Assembly: GCA_016869025.1 (NCBI GenBank) | Contig: VGFA01000010.1 | Location: 1-64,000, forward strand | Reading direction: 5' to 3' | Length of the DNA stretch: 64,000 bases | Source of the DNA: Armatimonadota bacterium | Lineage (GTDB): Bacteria > Sysuimicrobiota > Sysuimicrobiia > Sysuimicrobiales > Humicultoraceae | Shown here: positions 8,947-17,910 of the stretch, piece after piece | Layout: the number at the start of each line of letters is the position of its first letter | How positions within the stretch are numbered: position 1 is the stretch's first letter | Notes under the pieces: model-generated | Seen by the model: only the letters and a program-made list of their open reading frames with translations | The model's database searches: none | What the model was told of the DNA's origin: nothing | Made by a program: the position numbers and the translations under genes

Positions 8947-9022
8947 GCCGGGGTAGCTCAGGTGGTAGAGCGGCGGCCTGAAGAGCCGCGCGTCGGCAGT
9001 TCAACTCTGTCCCCCGGCACCA
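8947..9022 (+). tRNA. tRNA-Phe (GAA)
   Basis: A 76-base cloverleaf with encoded CCA. The acceptor GCCGGGG (8947-8953) pairs with CCCCGGC (9012-9018). The anticodon stem GCGGC/GCCGC encloses the loop CTGAAGA, giving anticodon GAA. The T stem GGCAG/CTGTC encloses TTCAACT. Its 3' 65 bases overlap, in antisense, the end of the adenine-deaminase-like gene. Confidence 0.96.
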
Positions 9023-10760
9023 GATCCTCTCTGGACAGCAGCACACGATCACCGACGACATCCCACAGGCCCTGGTACGTCAGCCGGACGTACGGCAGCG
9101 AGTCAAACCCGAAGAACAGCAAACTGTAGGCCAGGTCGTGGTGGGCATAACCGCGCGCGCGCAGCAGGGCGGTGAGCGCCTCCAGATCAGCGGCCACCTC
9201 TCCCATGGGGCGCGGCGACATCATTCCTCCCAGCGGGAGGGGCAGCTCGAAGACCACGGCTCCTCCCTCGGCCAGAACCACGCCGCCGCCCAGATCCAGG
9301 GCACGCGACGCGGCCACGGCCATATCCCCGGGGTCGCGGCCCAACACGTACATCCCGGCGCCGCTGGTATAGGTGCTCGCCAGGCCACCGATGCTCTCCG
9401 CAAACCCGGACAGCAGGGCGCGGCACCGCCACCGGCCCGCGCTATCGAGCAGGACCATGCGAAGCACGCCCTCAGGCAGCTCCTTCCCGATTGCGATGTC
9501 GCGGCGGCGTGCGATGACCGTGTTCTCGAAGTGCATCGCCGGAGACGGCGACGGCAGCCCGTCCAGGGAGAAGAATGATGCGTCGGGTCGCCAGTCCCCC
9601 GGAGTGTACGGCCGCAGCCATCGGTCCCACGGCATCGCCGGGAGGTCCGCTACCAGACGGCCGTCCCGTGCCACCACTTTCCCCGCAGCGATCACGGCCT
9701 GCGGCATGGGATGATTGAGGCCCTCGAGCACGACGATGTCGGCACGCCGACCCGGCGCAAGGCCGCCCATCTCCTCGTCCAGCCCAAAGTAGGTCGCAGG
9801 GTTGACGGTTACCATCTGGTAGGCGGCCAGGGGGTCCACGCCAAGGCGCAGGGCCACATCCAGCAGGTGGTCCATGTATCCCTTACCGTGAACGAAGGTG
9901 GCGTTGGGACCATCGGGCGTCAGCATGATCCGGCCGGAGAAGCCACGGCTGCCGGTGACCACCGGCGCCAGCGCCGGCAGGTCCGGGCGCAGCGATCCGT
10001 GGCGCAGCATGACGTAGAGCCCTGCGCGCAGCCGCGCCAGGGCCTGCTCCGCGGTGATGGCTTCGTGGTCGGACGAAAACCCCGCGGCGACCAGCACCTG
10101 CATCCGGTCGGCGGAGACGCCCGGCGCGTGTCCTTCGACGCGGTGCCCGGCTGCGACCCCGCGCGTAATCCGCTCCAACAGCCCTGCCTCACCCGCGTAC
10201 ACCTGCGTCCACCGGGTGATCTCACCCAGGGTTCGGACGTCATCGAGCACCAGCAGCGCTTCCAGCCGCTCTTCGCTGAGGGTTGTGGGGTCGTGCGGGC
10301 TGTGCGCCTGGCCGTGCAGCCGGAGGAACCAGAAATACCTGAGAGGCAGCGCAGCCAGCGCGGCCAGCGCAGGGAGGGTCGCATCCGGTACGGTCAGGTT
10401 CAGCAGCATCAGGGTGTCGGCCACGATGGCCGTGGTGCCCCGTGGGAGCACCGCGCGCGCGAGTTCATCCGGGGTGTACATTGCCTGGGGATGCCCGTGC
10501 GGGTCAATGTACCCCGGCGCGACGACCCTACCTCGGGCTTCTACCATTACCGTTGAGGGCCCGGCTTCGAGTGGACGCTCACCCACATAGGCGATGCGTC
10601 CGGCGGCCACCGCCACCGTGCCCGGCAGGACTTCACCCGAGTAGACGTTGAGCACGCGGCCTCCGGTGACGAGAAGGTCCGGGGGCGCTTCTCCGCGGGC
10701 GACCGCCATCAGCGCCCGGGTCTCGTCTGGGGTCCGGTAGGTGCGCCTCACGGCGCACAT
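8958..10760 (-). CDS. ade: Adenine deaminase family amidohydrolase
   Basis: A 600-residue amidohydrolase with the adenine deaminase layout: an N-terminal beta domain, a TIM barrel from PGYIDPHGH (HxH metal site), the strongly conserved GHAPGVSADRMQVLVAAG and SSDHE segments, and a C-terminal domain. Two usual metal-site stretches differ: the expected H-I-E-S-S after HxH reads PQAMYTP, and the expected ADPHE reads ADTLMLL. The substrate may not be adenine. ATG 10760 lies inside a TACAAT -10 box, so the in-frame GTG at 10751 may be the true, leaderless start. The last 21 codons and the stop are antisense to tRNA-Phe. Confidence 0.82.
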   Translation of the reverse strand: MCAVRRTYRTPDETRALMAVARGEAPPDLLVTGGRVLNVYSGEVLPGTVAVAAGRIAYVGERPLEAGPSTVMVEARGRVVAPGYIDPHGHPQAMYTPDELARAVLPRGTTAIVADTLMLLNLTVPDATLPALAALAALPLRYFWFLRLHGQAHSPHDPTTLSEERLEALLVLDDVRTLGEITRWTQVYAGEAGLLERITRGVAAGHRVEGHAPGVSADRMQVLVAAGFSSDHEAITAEQALARLRAGLYVMLRHGSLRPDLPALAPVVTGSRGFSGRIMLTPDGPNATFVHGKGYMDHLLDVALRLGVDPLAAYQMVTVNPATYFGLDEEMGGLAPGRRADIVVLEGLNHPMPQAVIAAGKVVARDGRLVADLPAMPWDRWLRPYTPGDWRPDASFFSLDGLPSPSPAMHFENTVIARRRDIAIGKELPEGVLRMVLLDSAGRWRCRALLSGFAESIGGLASTYTSGAGMYVLGRDPGDMAVAASRALDLGGGVVLAEGGAVVFELPLPLGGMMSPRPMGEVAADLEALTALLRARGYAHHDLAYSLLFFGFDSLPYVRLTYQGLWDVVGDRVLLSREDLVPGDRVELPTRGSSGRRSTT

Positions 10761-10767
10761 TGTAGCA
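10759..10767 (-). promoter_or_regulatory. Extended -10 promoter of the adenine-deaminase-like gene
   Basis: Minus strand TGC-TACAAT (10767-10759). No good -35 is visible, as usual for extended -10 promoters. The predicted start of transcription (10752-10751) coincides with an in-frame GTG. Confidence 0.55.
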
Positions 10768-10843
10768 CGAGAGAAGGAATGAGGACGCCAGGGATGAAAC
10801 GCTTCGGTGACGCCGCGGACACCGCGAATGGAGGTGGAGGACC

Positions 10844-11500
10844 GTGGAGATTCGTTTCTACGGGCACGCGATGTTTGGCCTGACCGCCGGGGGCACCACA
10901 ATCGTCATTGACCCGTTCAACGACGACGTCGGCTATCCCAGGCCGGACGTGGAGCCGGACGCCGTTGTCACCAGTCACGAGCACTCCGACCATGGCAGCG
11001 TTGAACTGATCCGGGGTCGCCCCAGGGTACTCCGCGGCCTGGCCGATGAGGGTAGGACCTGGGCCGCGCTCGACGCGCGCGTCGGGCCGGTGCACATTAC
11101 CGGGGTGCCCACCTACCACGATACCGAGCAGGGACGCGCGCGCGGAAAGAATGCGGTCGCAGTCATTGAGGTGGAGGGTCTGCGCATTGCGCACCTGGGT
11201 GACCTGGGGCATGTGCTGACACCACAGCAGGTGAGCGCGATCGGCCAGGTGGACGTCCTGATGATTCCGGTCGGCGGGCACTTCACGATCGGTCCTGCTC
11301 AGGCCGACCAGGTCATCGCCCAACTGAAGCCGCGCGTGGTAATCCCGATGCACTACAAAACCGCGGTCAATGATTCGTGGCCTATCCGTAGGCTCGACGA
11401 CTTCCTCCAGGGCAAGGCAGATGTGAAGCGGGTGGGCGCGACCGTGACCATCACGCACGCAGCGCTTCCGGTGGAGCAGGAGGTCTGGGTTCTCGCATAG
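10844..11500 (+). CDS. Metallo-beta-lactamase-fold hydrolase (UlaG-like)
   Basis: A 218-residue soluble MBL-fold protein close in size and layout to the UPF0173/UlaG group. The metal motif HxHxDH is residues His45, His47, Asp49, His50 (TSHEHSDHGS). A later LGDLGHVL and the C-terminal IPMHYKT provide further ligands. Start is GTG at 10844 behind GGAGGTGGAGG. UlaG itself opens ascorbate-6-phosphate lactone; most homologues have no known substrate. It is divergent from the adenine-deaminase-like gene. Confidence 0.88.
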   Translation: MEIRFYGHAMFGLTAGGTTIVIDPFNDDVGYPRPDVEPDAVVTSHEHSDHGSVELIRGRPRVLRGLADEGRTWAALDARVGPVHITGVPTYHDTEQGRARGKNAVAVIEVEGLRIAHLGDLGHVLTPQQVSAIGQVDVLMIPVGGHFTIGPAQADQVIAQLKPRVVIPMHYKTAVNDSWPIRRLDDFLQGKADVKRVGATVTITHAALPVEQEVWVLA

Positions 11501-11626
11501 CCCTGCCTCCACGGCCGGGCGCCCCCGGACGGCAAGGCTGCGCCTTATGCCCTAGTCGAACATCAGGTCGCGGCCTGATACGCCGTCTCCCTGTCCTTTC
11601 CTATGCTTGGAGCGGTGTGCGGACGC
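11501..11626. other. Intergenic region with a short inverted repeat
   Basis: No gene is seen. ATCAGG (11562-11567) and CCTGAT (11574-11579) form a 6-base inverted repeat around TCGCGG, upstream of the NfnA-like gene. It could be an operator or weak hairpin; there is no T-run. Confidence 0.3.
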
Positions 11627-12502
11627 ATGGATGATACCCTGGAAAGCCGCTTCCCGATTCTAGGCAAGTGGACGCTGGCACCTTCGATAGCGAGGTTTCG
11701 CATCCGGGCGCCCTTTGTCGCCCGCAAGCACAAGGCCGGCAACTTCGTGATCGTCCGCCTTGATGAGACCGGCGAACGCATTCCCCTTACGGTTGTGGAG
11801 TCCGACCCCATCGAGGGGTCCATTACCCTGATCGTTCAGGCGGTCGGGAAGACGACTAAGGCGCTGTGCGCCATGCAGGTCGGAGAGGCGCTGAGTGACG
11901 TCGTCGGCCCGCTGGGTAACCCCACGCCGGTCGAACGCCACGGCGCGGTCGCCTGCGTGGGCGGAGGGGTGGGCACCGCCGAGCTCTTCCCAATCGCGTG
12001 CGCCCTGCGCGACGCGGGGAACACCGTGCACGCGATCGTCGGCGCGCGGACGCGGGATCTTATTGTCCTCGAGCAGGAGATGCGTGAGTGCTCGGCCACC
12101 CTGGCCGTCACCACGGACGACGGCTCCTACGGCCGCAAGGGGCTCGTCACGGACGCCCTTACGTCACTCCTGGACGAGCACCCGGAAATAGCGGTCGTCT
12201 ACGCCATCGGCCCGCTGGTCATGATGAGGGCCGTCGCCGACCTTGCGGCGAAGCGCGGAGTCAAGACCATCGTCAGCCTGAACACGATCATGATTGACGG
12301 GACCGGCATGTGCGGCGGCTGTCGCGTGACGATTGACGGCAAGACGAAGTTCGCGTGCGTGGACGGCCCCGAGTTCGAAGCCGCCGGCGTGGACTTCGAC
12401 GAACTGATCGCTCGAAACCGATCCTACCTGGACATGGAGCGGATTGCCGACGAACGGTGCTCCTGCAAGCTCGCAGCCGCCTCCGGCGAGCGCTCGCGAT
12501 GA
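11627..12502 (+). CDS. nfnA: NADH-dependent ferredoxin:NADP oxidoreductase small subunit (NfnA-like)
   Basis: A 291-residue ferredoxin-reductase-family flavoprotein. The N-terminal FAD domain contains GNFVIVRLDETGERIPLTV; the NAD domain has VGGGVGTAELFPIA; a C-terminal [2Fe-2S] site is seen as MCGGC with a further Cys in KFACVDGPEF. The family includes NfnA, sulfide dehydrogenase subunit A and the dihydroorotate dehydrogenase electron-transfer subunit. The pairing with the next gene, whose start overlaps this stop, favours NfnAB or the closely related SudBA. The start could be ATG 11603; 11627 matches family length better. Confidence 0.85.
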   Translation: MDDTLESRFPILGKWTLAPSIARFRIRAPFVARKHKAGNFVIVRLDETGERIPLTVVESDPIEGSITLIVQAVGKTTKALCAMQVGEALSDVVGPLGNPTPVERHGAVACVGGGVGTAELFPIACALRDAGNTVHAIVGARTRDLIVLEQEMRECSATLAVTTDDGSYGRKGLVTDALTSLLDEHPEIAVVYAIGPLVMMRAVADLAAKRGVKTIVSLNTIMIDGTGMCGGCRVTIDGKTKFACVDGPEFEAAGVDFDELIARNRSYLDMERIADERCSCKLAAASGERSR

Positions 12503-13944
12503 AGGGCGCCAATCCCCTCAAGCCCGCGGAGCGACTGAAGATCCCGCGCCAGCGCCCGGCAGAGCAGTCGCCGGAAGAGCGCCGCGGCAACTTCCTCGAG
12601 GTGTGCCTGGGGATTGACGAGACCGCCGCGCTCCTCGAGGCCTCGCGGTGCCTGGAGTGCAAGGATCCCGTCTGCGTCAAGGGTTGCCCGGTTAGCATTG
12701 ACATCCGGGGATTCGTTGACCTGGTGGTGCAACGAGACTACGCCGGCGCGATCAACAAGATCCGCGAAGCCAACTACCTGCCGGGGATCTGCGGACGGGT
12801 TTGTCCGCAGGAGTCACAGTGCGAGCAGCTCTGCGTGCTCGGGAAGAAGTACACGCCGTTGGCGATTGGGAAACTGGAGCGGTTCGCCGCCGATTACGAG
12901 CTCCAGCACAACCTCTTTACCGATCCCCCGATGCCGGACCTGCGCGAGGAGAAGGTGGCGATAGTCGGCTCGGGTCCTTCGGGCCTGACCTGCGCCGCCG
13001 AGCTCGCCAGGATGGGCTACCGCGTAACGATCTTCGAGGCACTGCACGCGCCCGGCGGCGTGCTCAGGTACGGGATCCCCGAGTTCCGCCTTCCGCGCGA
13101 CATCCTGGATCTGGAGATCGATCGCGTGCGGTCGCTCGGGGTGGAGATCGTCACGAACTTCGTCGTGGGCAGAACGGCCACGATTGACGAGTTGATGGGC
13201 GAGTGGGGCTTCAAGGCCGTATACCTTGCCACTGGCGCCGGAACGCCATACTTCATGGGCATCCCGGGCGAGAGCCTGGTCGGCGTCTATTCGGCCAACG
13301 AGTTCCTCTCCCGCGTGAACCTCATGAAGGCGTACCGTTTCCCAGAGTACGACACGCCGGTGAGGGTTGGCAGGCAGGCAGCGGTGATCGGAGGAGGGAA
13401 CACGGCCATGGACGCTGTCCGCACGGCCCTCCGGTTGGGCGCCGAAGACGCCTACCTCATCTACCGCCGGTCGCGCGACGAGATGCCGGCGCGCGTGGAA
13501 GAGGTCCATCACGCCGAGGAAGAAGGCGTGCAGTTCATGCTGCTGACCACCCCGACCCGCATCCTGGGCGATGCGAACAACTGCGTGTGCGGCATCGAAT
13601 GCCAGCGGATGGAGCTTGGCGAGCCGGACGCCTCAGGACGCCGCAGGCCGATTCCCGTTCCAGGGTCGGAGTTCATCGTGCCGGTGCAGACGGTCGTAAT
13701 GGCAATCGGCCAGATGCCCAATCCGATCATTCAGTCCACCACGCCCGGATTGAAGACAAGCTCTCGGGGAACCGTGGTCGCAGGCGAGGACCAGGCGACC
13801 AGCCGGCCCGGCGTGTTTGCCGGAGGCGATCTGGCGCGGGGCGGCGCGACCGTGATTCTGGCCATGCGCGACGGCAAGCAGGCAGCCGCCGCGATCGATC
13901 GGTATCTGCACCCGGCCCCCGAGACCCCGGCGCAGACAGCTTAG
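12499..13944 (+). CDS. nfnB: NfnB-like/glutamate synthase small-subunit-type flavoprotein
   Basis: A 481-residue protein. The N-terminal ferredoxin-like helical domain holds two [4Fe-4S] cysteine sets (CLECKDPVCVKGCPV and GRVCPQESQCEQLC). It is followed by FAD- and NADPH-binding folds (VGSGPSGLTCAAELA near residue 157; IGGGNTAMDAVRTAL near 300). This is the GltD/NfnB/SudA family. NfnAB complexes use NADH and reduced ferredoxin to make NADPH by flavin-based electron bifurcation, and the coupled NfnA-like partner (ATGA overlap) supports that. A stand-alone glutamate synthase role is less likely, as no large GltB is nearby. Confidence 0.87.
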   Translation: MKGANPLKPAERLKIPRQRPAEQSPEERRGNFLEVCLGIDETAALLEASRCLECKDPVCVKGCPVSIDIRGFVDLVVQRDYAGAINKIREANYLPGICGRVCPQESQCEQLCVLGKKYTPLAIGKLERFAADYELQHNLFTDPPMPDLREEKVAIVGSGPSGLTCAAELARMGYRVTIFEALHAPGGVLRYGIPEFRLPRDILDLEIDRVRSLGVEIVTNFVVGRTATIDELMGEWGFKAVYLATGAGTPYFMGIPGESLVGVYSANEFLSRVNLMKAYRFPEYDTPVRVGRQAAVIGGGNTAMDAVRTALRLGAEDAYLIYRRSRDEMPARVEEVHHAEEEGVQFMLLTTPTRILGDANNCVCGIECQRMELGEPDASGRRRPIPVPGSEFIVPVQTVVMAIGQMPNPIIQSTTPGLKTSSRGTVVAGEDQATSRPGVFAGGDLARGGATVILAMRDGKQAAAAIDRYLHPAPETPAQTA

Positions 13945-13957
13945 TCCCGCGATAGTA

Positions 13958-15445
13958 CTATTCCCGCGCGGTTAGATACTCCAACAGCGTCCGGACGCCG
14001 TATCCCGAGGCACCCTTGGGCTGGGTGGCGGTCGTGCCCTCTTCCTTGTCCAGGTATGCCACGGGCGCGATGTCCAAGTGGGCCCAGGGTATGCGACCTG
14101 CAAACTCCCGGATGAAGATGGCGCCCTTCTGCGCGCCCCCCGGACGGGTGCCGGAGTTCTTGATGTCCGCCACGTCGCTGCGCATGGCCTGGCGATACTC
14201 CTCGTAGAGCGGCAGCTGGACCAGCCGCTCTCCTGCCCTGCTGGCCGCCGCCATCAGGCGGTCCATCAGTGCCTGGTCTGTCCCCATCAGGGCAGCGGCG
14301 TACGGGCCCAGGGCAATGCTGGCCGCGCCGGTGAGGGTAGCCAGGTCAACGATCTCGCTCGGTTCGCCCGCGGCCAGGTGCGCCACGGCGTCGGCCAGGA
14401 TCAGCCGGCCCTCGGCGTCGGTGTTTGTAATCTCGACGGTCGTGCCGTTGAGCCCTCGGAAGACGTCACCCGGCCGAATCGCCCGGCTGCCGACGGCGTT
14501 CTCGACGGCCGCGATCGCGGCGGTTACGCGCACCTGCGGCGCGAGCAAGGGCAGGGCGCGCATGACCGCGAGCACGGCCGCGGCGCCGGCCATGTCGCCC
14601 TTCATGGTGGCCATGCTCTCGGCGGGCTTGAGATCGAGGCCGCCGGAGTCAAACGTCACGCCCTTGCCGGCCAGCGCCACCGTGCGCTTGGGCCTAGTCG
14701 GGGCATACTCCAGCAGGATCAAGCGAGGCGTGTGCGCGCTGGCCCCGCCCACCGCCATTATCATCTCCATCCCCCGCTTCTTGAGATCCGAAGGTCCCCA
14801 CACCTGGACCTTGAGCTTCGTGCCCCTCGCGGCGCGGCGGGCCTGCGCTGCAAGCGCGTCCGGGGTGAGGATGTTGGCGGGCTCGTTGACCAGGTCGCGG
14901 GCGAAGTTGACCGCGTCGGCCACCACCTGTCCCCGCCGGCGCCCGGCTTCCACCGCGGCGGCCTCTGCGCGGTTGGCGGCCAGCAACTCCAGGTGGACGG
15001 TGTGGCCCTTCTCCTTGCGGTACTTGGAGAACGCGTAGGTTCCCAGCAGCGCGCCCTCGGTCCGCGCAGCCGCGACCGCGGTCGGCTCCCAGTTCCGGTG
15101 CTGGAAGGGCGGAAAGGCCAGGCGCGTCAGGCGGCGCCCGGAAGTGGCCCGGGCCACCGACGCGGCGGCCAGCCGCAGCCGGTCCACCGTGAAGGCGTCA
15201 CGATCGCCCAGCCCCACCACTGCCAGGCGTCCGGCCGGAAGACGGCCGTGTGTGTGGACGAACACCACCTTGCCGGCCTCTGCGGTGAACTGCTCTTCGT
15301 GGAGCACGCGGGCCAGCAGGCCGCCGAGCGCGTGGTCCACCTTTGCGGCGATGCCCTCGAGCCGCGCAGGCCCGCCAAACACCCCCAGGGCCAGCACATC
15401 ACAGCGGTGCGCTGTAGGATCGGCAACGGTCACGCGGACGGTCAC
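13958..15445 (-). CDS. pepA: Leucyl aminopeptidase (M17)
   Basis: A 495-residue cytosolic dizinc aminopeptidase. The C-terminal catalytic domain has KGVTFDSGGLDLKP, KGDMAGAA and the diagnostic NTDAEGRLILAD signature. The N-terminal ~170-residue macro-like domain is present. Start is GTG at 15445 behind AAGGAGGAG. The gene converges on nfnB with only 13 bases between the stops, spanned by the palindrome ATAGTACTAT. It would complete degradation of imported peptides to amino acids. Confidence 0.95.
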   Translation of the reverse strand: MTVRVTVADPTAHRCDVLALGVFGGPARLEGIAAKVDHALGGLLARVLHEEQFTAEAGKVVFVHTHGRLPAGRLAVVGLGDRDAFTVDRLRLAAASVARATSGRRLTRLAFPPFQHRNWEPTAVAAARTEGALLGTYAFSKYRKEKGHTVHLELLAANRAEAAAVEAGRRRGQVVADAVNFARDLVNEPANILTPDALAAQARRAARGTKLKVQVWGPSDLKKRGMEMIMAVGGASAHTPRLILLEYAPTRPKRTVALAGKGVTFDSGGLDLKPAESMATMKGDMAGAAAVLAVMRALPLLAPQVRVTAAIAAVENAVGSRAIRPGDVFRGLNGTTVEITNTDAEGRLILADAVAHLAAGEPSEIVDLATLTGAASIALGPYAAALMGTDQALMDRLMAAASRAGERLVQLPLYEEYRQAMRSDVADIKNSGTRPGGAQKGAIFIREFAGRIPWAHLDIAPVAYLDKEEGTTATQPKGASGYGVRTLLEYLTARE

Positions 15446-15489
15446 GGCTCTCCTCCTTTGTCAACTGTAACTCCATTTCAACTGTCACC

Positions 15490-16470
15490 CTAGCGGTCTG
15501 GCCTGGACCGAATGGTCGAGAGGGGTATCTCCTCACCCACCCCGGCCTCGACGGCCCGGCGGTACAGCAGCTCAAGCGTCACAACGTCTTCCATGGCAAT
15601 GCCCTGGGACTCGAAGAGCGTAATCTGTTCCTGCCGGCTCCTCCCGGGGCTGGCCCCGGTCACTATGCTTCCCAGCTCGGTCACCCTTTCCCAGACCACC
15701 TCCCCGGCCGCGGCAGGGGTGATGAGATCGCCGCACTCGATGCGCGCCTGCTCCAGGGAGTCCACGGCTATCAGATCGCTGCGGCGGACGGCCTCCGCGT
15801 CCAGTTCCTGTCGCGCCGCCGCGTTGGAGCCGATGGCGTTGACGTGAACGCCGGGCCGCAGCCAGGCCCCCATGAGCACCGGCTCCTTCGCGGACGTGGC
15901 TGTAACGACTATCTCCGAGCCCTCCGCCGCTTCCTGCGCGCTCGCGACGGCCACTACCTCGACTCCCAGCTCCGCCGTCACTTCAGCCGCAAACGCCTCC
16001 CGCCGCCCCTCCGACCGGCTGTACACTTTCACCAGCGCCACCGGCCGGACACGCGACACGGCCGCTACCTGACTGCGGGCCTGCCACCCGCTTCCGATGA
16101 TACCGAGCGTGCCACCGCCGGCGCGGGCCAGGTACCTGGTCGCTACCCCGCTCGCCGCGCCGGTCCGCATCTGTCCCAGGCGGTCGGCCTCAGCGATCAG
16201 CACGGGCTCGCCGTCCTCGAACCTGTAGAGCACCGCGATGAACCGCGATCCGGCCGGAGTGGAGGCGTAGGACTTGACGCCCGTGACGCCAAGGGCGGGC
16301 GCGGACGCGTGCATCACGTGCAGCGTGCCCGAAGGCGTCACCGACCTGCTGCGGGGGCGGTTGGAGCCCGTGCCATCTCCCAGGAAGCGAAACCCGGCCT
16401 CGACGGCGGCGATCACATCGTCCATGGTGAGAAGCAGGCCCACATCACTTTCGCGGAGCAGCAGCGCCAT
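15490..16470 (-). CDS. Ornithine cyclodeaminase/mu-crystallin family protein
   Basis: A 326-residue NAD-binding protein of the OCD family, with Rossmann motif GTLGIIGSGWQARSQ near residue 130 and the substrate-region motif GRAGAAS-like RTGAASGVATRYLAR just before it. Family members include ornithine cyclodeaminase, alanine dehydrogenase and ketimine reductases, so the substrate is open. The start at 16470 gives normal family length and has GGGAGA upstream. It lies 44 bases downstream of nothing on its own strand but just upstream (in transcription order) of pepA, so the two may form one leftward unit, divergent from the M20 amidohydrolase. Confidence 0.87.
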   Translation of the reverse strand: MALLLRESDVGLLLTMDDVIAAVEAGFRFLGDGTGSNRPRSRSVTPSGTLHVMHASAPALGVTGVKSYASTPAGSRFIAVLYRFEDGEPVLIAEADRLGQMRTGAASGVATRYLARAGGGTLGIIGSGWQARSQVAAVSRVRPVALVKVYSRSEGRREAFAAEVTAELGVEVVAVASAQEAAEGSEIVVTATSAKEPVLMGAWLRPGVHVNAIGSNAAARQELDAEAVRRSDLIAVDSLEQARIECGDLITPAAAGEVVWERVTELGSIVTGASPGRSRQEQITLFESQGIAMEDVVTLELLYRRAVEAGVGEEIPLSTIRSRPDR

Positions 16471-16638
16471 CTCATCTCCCGGCGGCCTGGTGAGGCCGGA
16501 AAGCACCGTCGTTCCTGTGAGGTTCCCCAGCCCAGGCAGGCCTTCCTCCAGAGGCGGGAACAATCCGCGGGTGCGGCCGTCGGTGGTGGCGAAGGGCTTC
16601 CCGCGGTCTGGGCGAACCATGGGTGTGGGAGGTATGCG

Positions 16639-17814
16639 ATGACCGAACATTTGTTCGATAACATTGAAGCCCACCGCGAGGGGCTGGTAACGCTGCGGCG
16701 CGACCTGCACGCCCATCCTGAGCTGGCCTTCCAGGAGGAAAGAACCGCAGGGATCGTGGAAGCCCGGCTGCGGGCCGCCGGACTGGAGGTCCGAACCGGG
16801 CTGGCCCAAACCGGCGTAGTCGGAATCCTGCGTGGGGGCATGCCCGGGCGCACCGTTCTCGTCCGCGCGGACATGGACGGCCTGCCCATTCAGGAGGCGA
16901 GCGAGGTGCCGTACCGGAGCCGGATCCCGGGCTGCATGCACGCCTGCGGGCACGACGGCCATACCGCGATCGCGGTGATCCTGGCTGAGATCCTGTCCGG
17001 GCGCCGGGCTGAGATGGCAGGCACGCTGGTCTTCGCCTTCCAGCCCGCAGAGGAGATCACCTCGGGCGCGTTGCCGATGATCGAGGCGGGTGTGATGGAC
17101 GCCCCGCCAGTGGACGCAGTCGTGGGGCTCCACCTATGGAACGACCTCCCGGTCGGGACCGTGGCATTGAGTCCAGGCCCGGTCTTCGGTTCGGTGGACG
17201 AGATCATGATCTCCGTCGAGGGTCGGGGCGGGCACGGCGCCATTCCCCACCAGGCGGTTGATCCGATTGTGGCCGCCGCCCACGCGGTCACCGCCCTCCA
17301 GACCATAGTCAGCCGCGAGACGGCCCCACTCGACGCGGTCGTGGTGACCGTCGGCACGATCCACGCCGGCACGGCGTTCAACATCATTCCCGATCGCGTG
17401 GAGATGCGCGGGACGGTCAGGGCGTTCACCGGGGAGATCCGCGAGCGCACTCTGCGTCGCGTCGAGGAGATGGTGGCTGCGGTGGCCAGGGCGGTTCGCT
17501 GCGAGGCCACGGTGACCAGCCGGTTTGGGTGCCCGCCGGCGGTCAACGACCCGGCGGTCACCGCCATCGTACGGGAGGTGGCCGCAACGGTCGTCGCCGG
17601 CGAGCACGTCGTGGACCTGAGACCAACGACCGGCAGCGACGACGTCGCCTACTTCCTCCAGCGCGCCCCTGGATGCTACTTCGCGGTCGGGTCCCACAAC
17701 CGCGATCGCGGCCTGGATGCCGCGCACCATAATCCCCGGTTCGACTTCGACGAGGAGGCGCTGGTCATCGGCGCGAAGGTCCTGGGTGGAGCGGCATTGA
17801 GGCTGCTCGAGTAG
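16639..17814 (+). CDS. M20D-family amidohydrolase (HipO/AbgB type)
   Basis: A 391-residue zinc hydrolase. It starts with the family pattern LVTLRRDLHAHPELAFQE, followed by RADMDGLPIQE and the metal site CMHACGHDGHTA near residue 100. FQPAEEITSGALPM carries the catalytic Glu pair. Members cleave N-acyl-amino acids, hippurate or aminobenzoyl-glutamate. The ATG at 16639 follows GGGAGG; the open frame further upstream is antisense to the neighbouring cyclodeaminase gene. The absence of a signal peptide places it in the cytoplasm. Confidence 0.92.
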   Translation: MTEHLFDNIEAHREGLVTLRRDLHAHPELAFQEERTAGIVEARLRAAGLEVRTGLAQTGVVGILRGGMPGRTVLVRADMDGLPIQEASEVPYRSRIPGCMHACGHDGHTAIAVILAEILSGRRAEMAGTLVFAFQPAEEITSGALPMIEAGVMDAPPVDAVVGLHLWNDLPVGTVALSPGPVFGSVDEIMISVEGRGGHGAIPHQAVDPIVAAAHAVTALQTIVSRETAPLDAVVVTVGTIHAGTAFNIIPDRVEMRGTVRAFTGEIRERTLRRVEEMVAAVARAVRCEATVTSRFGCPPAVNDPAVTAIVREVAATVVAGEHVVDLRPTTGSDDVAYFLQRAPGCYFAVGSHNRDRGLDAAHHNPRFDFDEEALVIGAKVLGGAALRLLE

Positions 17815-17910
17815 GCCGGGCTGGGCCGCACTGCCCAGCGGCTGCGGGCAGGCCGGGCTGGGCCCCTCCGCCCGGAGGACCGGACCGGGCTCCGTCGAAT
17901 GATTTGGCCC

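Noticed and set aside
15461-15485. Direct repeat TCAACTGT (15461-15468 and 15478-15485) ahead of pepA as an operator
   Set aside because: Only two 8-base copies in a 44-base gap; no evidence of a regulator or further copies nearby.
14078-15493. Plus-strand frame of 471 codons opposite pepA
   Set aside because: Antisense to a conserved aminopeptidase; composition is that of a shadow frame.
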